A stretch of DNA of 64,000 bases, taken from Pannonibacter sp. SL95. Its GTDB lineage: Bacteria; Pseudomonadota; Alphaproteobacteria; Rhizobiales; Stappiaceae. Shown here piece after piece: positions 60,596 to 64,000 of this stretch. The DNA is taken from the NCBI RefSeq assembly GCF_026672425.1, contig NZ_JAPPRC010000003.1, forward strand, positions 1,470,501 through 1,534,500, in the 5' to 3' direction. The position numbers were made by a program, and so were the translations under genes. Under the pieces are notes generated by a model. It searched no databases. It saw only the letters and a list, made by a program, of their open reading frames with translations, and was not told the origin of the DNA. Each line of letters starts with the position of its first letter. Within the stretch, counting starts at the first letter, position 1.

Positions 60596-60613
60596 ATAAC
60601 GGATTTGTGACAG
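60596..60613 (-). promoter_or_regulatory. Putative PhoB (Pho) box of the 5'-nucleotidase gene
   Basis: On the minus strand 60613-60596 reads CTGTCAC-AAAT-CCGTTAT, two 7-mers spaced by four A/T-rich bases. Compared with CTGTCAT-N4-CTGTCAT this matches 6 of 7 and 5 of 7. It lies 64 bases before the predicted start, a sensible place for an activator of a phosphate-scavenging enzyme. Confidence 0.6.
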
Positions 60614-60737
60614 TTACGTCTCAGTTGTTCAAGGTCGGCGCACGACGTGCGCCAGATTTAATTCGATAACTGGAATTGACGTAACGGACCTGTATTCTCC
60701 CTCTATTGGATTATTATTTGCGTGAATTGCGCAAAAC

Positions 60738-61451
60738 TCAGCCGGCAACCGAATGTGTTGCGCCGAATATGACCTCGAATTCCTGCCGCAGGATGCTGTC
60801 GACTTCCGGCATGGTCACCGGCAGTCCGAGATCCACCAGACTGGTGACGCCATGCTGCTGCACGCCGCAGGGCACGATGCCGGAGAAATGCTCCAGGTCC
60901 GGATCGACGTTCAGGCTGATGCCGTGGAAAGTCACCCACTTGCGCACGCGGATGCCGATGGCCGCAATCTTGTCCTCCCGGTCCGCGCCCTTGTCCGGGC
61001 GGCGCACCCAGACGCCGACCCGGTCCTCGCGCCGCTCGCCGCGAATATGGTGTTGCCACAGGGTGCCGATCACCCAGGCTTCCAGCGCGGCGACGAAGGC
61101 GCGCACGTCCGGGCGGCGGCGTTTGAGGTCCAGCATCACATAGGCCACCCGCTGGCCGGGGCCATGGTAGGTGTACTGGCCGCCACGGCCGGCGTCGTGG
61201 ACGGGAAAGCGGTCCGGGGTCAGGAGGTCCTCCCGGCGGGCGCTGGTGCCTGCGGTGTAGAGCGGGGGATGTTCCAGCAGCCAGACCAGTTCCGCCGCCG
61301 TGCCATCGGCAATTGCGGTGACGCGCGATTCCATGAAGGCCATGGCCTCTTCATAGGGAACCGGCGTGTCCGAGATCAGCCATTCTACGGGTCTTGAGCC
61401 CTCAGTGGGGAGAAACTCGGGGACGATGGCTTCGCGCGTGGCTGTCGGCAT
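60738..61451 (-). CDS. lipB: Octanoyltransferase LipB
   Basis: LipB moves octanoyl from acyl carrier protein to lipoyl domains, the first step of lipoate synthesis. The 237-residue product has the signature [12 protein letters not shown] at residues 89-100, catalytic Lys161 in KIAAIGIRV and the acyl-thioester Cys195 in GIVPCGV. It starts at ATG 61451; the ribosome binding site is weak. lipA is not adjacent. It is divergent from the FliN-like gene with a 143-base spacer. Confidence 0.95.
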   Translation of the reverse strand: MPTATREAIVPEFLPTEGSRPVEWLISDTPVPYEEAMAFMESRVTAIADGTAAELVWLLEHPPLYTAGTSARREDLLTPDRFPVHDAGRGGQYTYHGPGQRVAYVMLDLKRRRPDVRAFVAALEAWVIGTLWQHHIRGERREDRVGVWVRRPDKGADREDKIAAIGIRVRKWVTFHGISLNVDPDLEHFSGIVPCGVQQHGVTSLVDLGLPVTMPEVDSILRQEFEVIFGATHSVAG

Positions 61452-61594
61452 GGCGTTCTGGCTGCTTTGCGATGGCTTTGACGCCGGGTTTGGCGTTACA
61501 GTCTCGATTGGCTTGGCCCTTGGGCAGAAGACGGTTCGAGGCTGCAGGTCCGGGCCAAGGTTCGAAGCGACGTTTCTATAGGCGGATTGGCGTG

Positions 61595-61861
61595 ATGGCC
61601 ACCTTTGATGACATCAGCATCGATATATCGGTTGTTCTGGGTACCACGACAATGCCCGTGCACCAGCTGCTGCGCATGGGACGTGGCGCGGTGATCGATC
61701 TGGATGTGGCCGAGGAAGACGACGTCAGCATCTATGCCAACAAGACGCTGGTGGCCAAGGGGCAGGTGGTTCTGCTGGGCGAGCGCATCGGCGTTTCGAT
61801 CACCGAAGTGCTCCTGCGCGCACCCGACGTGCGGCCGATGCGGACAGACGGGCCACTTTGA
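61595..61861 (+). CDS. Stand-alone FliN/SpoA-domain protein
   Basis: An 88-residue protein that is almost entirely one SpoA domain: [37 protein letters not shown], then [29 protein letters not shown]. This is the C-terminal FliN/YscQ fold of flagellar C-rings and type III secretion sorting platforms. No other flagellar gene is within the window. ATG 61595 is chosen; an overlapping GTG at 61592 is possible. It ends at a strong terminator. It may be the chromosome's extra FliN copy or have a non-flagellar role. Confidence 0.88.
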   Translation: MATFDDISIDISVVLGTTTMPVHQLLRMGRGAVIDLDVAEEDDVSIYANKTLVAKGQVVLLGERIGVSITEVLLRAPDVRPMRTDGPL

Positions 61862-61892
61862 CGCCAAAGGTCCGGTCGAGAAGGCCAGTGAG

Positions 61893-61916
61893 GGCGCGGG
61901 TTTCCGCGCCTTTTTT
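61893..61916 (+). terminator. Terminator of the FliN-like gene
   Basis: GGCGCGG (61893-61899) pairs with CCGCGCC (61904-61910) around a GTTT loop, followed directly by six T. It closes the FliN-like gene 31 bases after its stop. Confidence 0.9.
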
Positions 61917-61988
61917 GTTGTGCTTCATGAAGTTACCCACAGGCTGGCGGCGCCGTGAGCGATTTGTCGGCAAAGGGCGAGAAGACGC

Positions 61989-62017
61989 TTGCGCGGCAAA
62001 AACCGATTTGCTACATG
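61989..62017 (+). promoter_or_regulatory. Possible promoter of tRNA-Leu
   Basis: TTGCGC (61989-61994) and TACATG (62012-62017) are spaced by 17 bases, 40 bases before the tRNA 5' end. The -10 is a poor match, so this is a moderate prediction. Confidence 0.35.
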
Positions 62018-62056
62018 GAGCGCCTCGACGCTGACAGGCGCCGGGGACAAGAAAAT

Positions 62057-62141
62057 GCGGTCGTGGCGGAATTGGTAGACGCGCAGCGTTGAGGTCGCTG
62101 TGGGGCAACCCGTGGAAGTTCGAGTCTTCTCGACCGCACCA
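62057..62141 (+). tRNA. tRNA-Leu (GAG anticodon)
   Basis: A complete class II tRNA. The acceptor arms GCGGTCG (62057-62063) and CGACCGC (62131-62137) pair perfectly; the D arm (TGGCGGAATTGGTAGACGC), the anticodon stem AGCG/CGCT with loop TTGAGGT, a long variable arm (TGGGGCAACCCGT) and the T arm GAAGTTCGAGTCTTC follow. Anticodon GAG at 62091-62093 reads CUC and CUU. The discriminator is A and CCA is encoded. No integrated element is seen at its 3' end. Confidence 0.98.
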
Positions 62142-62151
62142 TTTTCTTGAT

Positions 62152-62204
62152 GAAAGGCTCTTGCCGATACCTCCTTGTGAGGTGCCTGCAAGGGCCTTTT
62201 TCAT
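62152..62204 (+). terminator. Terminator after tRNA-Leu
   Basis: GAAAGGC-TCTTGC pairs with GCAAGG-GCCTTTTTC around an inner ACCTC/GAGGT hairpin, ending in a T run at about 62197-62201. It lies 10 bases after the tRNA and ends its transcript. Confidence 0.8.
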
Positions 62205-62266
62205 TTGTGCTCAAGGCGTGGCCGGCCGGTGCTGCGCCTGTTGACCAGGCAAAGGGGACTGCTGCC

Positions 62267-62590
62267 ATGCGCGGTCGGATCAGGAGTTGCCTTGCACTTG
62301 CTCTTTTGGGCCTTTGCCTTACCGGCTTCACCTCGCCTGAACAGCAGCGCAACATCAGCCGGCCCGAGCAGGAGCTGCAGCAGATGACCTGCAGCCAGCT
62401 CTGGTACCTTGGCGAAAAGATCCGCGCCGATGGCGGGGTCTGTCCGCGCGATGACCGGGCCCGGCAGGCGTTCTTCCGCAACCGGACCTGTGTGTCGCAG
62501 GACGAGCGGGTGCTGGTGGGTGAGGTCAAGGCCTATCTTGCGGCGCTGCGCGGGATCGCCACTGCCAAGGGATGTCCGGATGTGCCGTGA
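62267..62590 (+). CDS. Small secreted YARHG-like protein
   Basis: A 107-residue protein. A signal peptide (hydrophobic about 8-21) precedes a short domain MTCSQLWYLGEKIRADGGVCPRDDRARQAFF...RTC, which resembles the YARHG-type domain (Cys, Leu-Trp-Tyr, a helix and Gly-x-Cys), with Cys residues that may form disulfides. The start MRGRIRS at 62267 is chosen because AAAGGGG precedes it and it begins the signal sequence; the longer frame from 62147 lies in the tRNA terminator. The function of these domains is unknown. Confidence 0.75.
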   Translation: MRGRIRSCLALALLGLCLTGFTSPEQQRNISRPEQELQQMTCSQLWYLGEKIRADGGVCPRDDRARQAFFRNRTCVSQDERVLVGEVKAYLAALRGIATAKGCPDVP

Positions 62591-62750
62591 GCCCATCGCT
62601 TGGCCTGGCGTGCTGTCGGGCGTTCCGCGTCGCGCATGGCAGTGAATCCGCCCCTGATTTCAATAGCCAAAGCAGCAGGTCGCGGGTAGTTGTGGGCTGA
62701 ACTGTGCGCGGCTGGCGCAGGACTTCCGAGTGATCCGGCAGGAGGGGCAA

Positions 62751-64000
62751 ATGGCCGAACCCGAACTTCGCGACGAGGCCGTTGACGCGGCTGCCGAGAT
62801 CCCCGTGCATGACGACGCGGGCTGGCTGACGGATGCCTTCATCGCGGCGGTCCATGCGGCGGTCGAGGCGGCGGACCGGGACGAGGTGCGCCGCCTGGCC
62901 GGCGACATGCACGAGGCCGACATGGCCGATCTCGTGGATGCGCTGCCGGCCAGCGACCGGGCGGCCTTCGTGCAGCTCATGGGCGACCTGTTCGACTACG
63001 CCGCCCTCACCGAAATGGACGAGGCGGTGCGTGTCCGCCTGCTCGAGGACCTGCCGACCGCGGACATCGCCGAGGGCCTTGGCGAACTTGATTCCGACGA
63101 CGCCGTCTACATTCTGGAGGACCTCGACGAGGAGGACCAGGCTGCCATTCTGGACGAGCTGCCGCTGTCGGAACGCGTGCAGCTGGAACGGGCGCTGGAC
63201 TACCCGGAAGAATCCGCCGGCCGCCGCATGCAGACCGATTTCATCGCCGTCCCGCCGTTCTGGACGGTGGGGCAGGCGATTGATTATCTGCGCGAGGACA
63301 AGGATCTCCCCGATACCTTCTACGAGCTCTATGTGGTGGACCCCGGCTTCCGGCTGGTCGGCTCCGTGGCACTCGACCGGATCCTGCGCACCCAGCGGGC
63401 GGAGAAGATCGCCTCGATCATGGAGGAAGACCCGCATTCGGTGCCGGTGAAGGAAGACCAGGAAGAGGTCGCCCGCCTGTTCGAGCGCTACAACCTTGTC
63501 TCCACCGCCGTTGTCGATGACAGCAACCGTCTCGTCGGTGTCCTGACTGTCGATGACATCGTTGACGTCATCCAGGAAGAGGCCGACGAGGACATGAAGG
63601 CGCTGGCCGGTGTCGGTGATGAAGAAATCTCCGACAGCGTGCTGACCATTGCCCGCTCGCGCATTGTCTGGCTGCTGTTCAACCTGGGCACCGGGCTTCT
63701 GTCCGCCACGGTGATCTCGCAGTTCGAAGGCACCATCGAGGCGATGGTTGCGCTCGCCGTGCTGATGCCGATTGTGGCCTCGCTTGGCGGCAACGCCGGC
63801 ACCCAGACGATGACCATTGCCGTGCGCGCCATCGCGACCGAGGAACTGGACACGCGCAACATCTGGCGAGTTTTGCGCCGCGAGGTGATGGTGAGTTTCC
63901 TCAACGGCTCGCTGCTTGCCTGCCTGATCGGAGCTACGGCCGGGCTCTGGTTCTTCAATCACGGCCTCGGCATCGTGATTGCGTCGGCGATCATCATCAA
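62751..64000 (+). CDS. mgtE: Magnesium transporter MgtE (cut by window end)
   Basis: MgtE is a dimeric inner-membrane Mg2+ channel gated by its cytosolic domains. The visible 416 residues hold the superhelical N domain (about 20-145, acidic), a CBS pair (about 150-275), the plug helix and the first membrane helices, with the diagnostic PIVASLGGNAGTQT near residue 343. GGAGGGG at 62741-62747 precedes the ATG. The C-terminal helices continue beyond the window. No Mg2+-sensing riboswitch was seen in the 160 bases upstream. Confidence 0.95.
   Translation, partial: MAEPELRDEAVDAAAEIPVHDDAGWLTDAFIAAVHAAVEAADRDEVRRLAGDMHEADMADLVDALPASDRAAFVQLMGDLFDYAALTEMDEAVRVRLLEDLPTADIAEGLGELDSDDAVYILEDLDEEDQAAILDELPLSERVQLERALDYPEESAGRRMQTDFIAVPPFWTVGQAIDYLREDKDLPDTFYELYVVDPGFRLVGSVALDRILRTQRAEKIASIMEEDPHSVPVKEDQEEVARLFERYNLVSTAVVDDSNRLVGVLTVDDIVDVIQEEADEDMKALAGVGDEEISDSVLTIARSRIVWLLFNLGTGLLSATVISQFEGTIEAMVALAVLMPIVASLGGNAGTQTMTIAVRAIATEELDTRNIWRVLRREVMVSFLNGSLLACLIGATAGLWFFNHGLGIVIASAIII

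Noticed and set aside
62057-62141. tRNA-Leu as an integration site for a genomic island
   Set aside because: No integrase gene follows and no repeat of the tRNA 3' end was seen downstream; the next genes look chromosomal.
62591-62750. Magnesium riboswitch before mgtE
   Set aside because: The 160-base gap shows no M-box-like conserved segments; only a good ribosome binding site is seen.

Overview
The window is a 64 kb stretch of a high-GC alphaproteobacterial chromosome, most likely of the order Hyphomicrobiales (Rhizobiales). The gene order rplJL-rpoBC-rpsLG-fusA-tuf-S10/spc/alpha, followed by a DegP/HtrA protease, rarA, a fluoride channel, an RluC-type enzyme, a HAD phosphatase and an ATP12 chaperone, is what I would expect there. 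The absence of rpsD and rpmJ from the alpha operon and the 8-bp overlap of rplX with rplE fit too. A family-level placement (for example Stappiaceae) would be a guess.

Bases 1-29.3 kb are the transcription/translation super-cluster, all on the + strand: rplJ (with its leader), rplL, rpoB, rpoC, a small acidic unknown gene boxed between two terminators, then a sigma70-type promoter with a long leader before rpsL-rpsG-fusA-tuf, and the S10, spc and alpha operons through rplQ, ending in a strong UUCG terminator. Several internal gaps hold stable hairpins without U-tracts (rplL/rpoB, rpoB/rpoC, rpsL leader, tuf/rpsJ, adk/rpsM). They are candidates for RNA processing, attenuation or ribosomal-protein feedback.

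Bases 29.4-40.1 kb (+ strand) hold a dCache chemoreceptor, an HtrA-family periplasmic protease, RarA, a 796-residue patatin-like phospholipase, a CrcB/Fluc fluoride channel, a large-subunit pseudouridine synthase, a Gph-like HAD phosphatase and the F1-ATPase assembly factor ATP12. Bases 40.1-45.7 kb (- strand) hold a DUF2938 membrane protein, a SAM methyltransferase and a four-gene cluster: circularly permuted ATP-grasp, alpha-E protein, transglutaminase-like protease and the proteasome-like Anbu peptidase. This cluster is the most interesting system in the window: a predicted peptide synthesis/tagging and proteolysis module whose substrate is not known.

Bases 45.9-54.0 kb carry the propionyl-CoA carboxylase subunits pccB and pccA (+ strand), separated by an oppositely oriented block (chemoreceptor, two small secreted proteins, folB). 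A HAD phosphatase overlaps the end of pccA. At 54.1 kb an FMN riboswitch precedes a DMT-family transporter, which identifies that gene as a likely riboflavin importer (RibN type). A REPIN-like pair of perfect 25-nt inverted repeats follows.

The last part (55.5-64 kb) has a third chemoreceptor with an amino-acid-binding dCache motif, an unknown membrane protein, a Tat-exported 5'-nucleotidase preceded by a PhoB-like box, lipB, a divergent stand-alone FliN/SpoA-domain protein, tRNA-Leu(GAG), a small secreted YARHG-like protein and the start of an mgtE magnesium transporter cut off by the window edge. No CRISPR array, insertion sequence, prophage gene or rRNA was seen.
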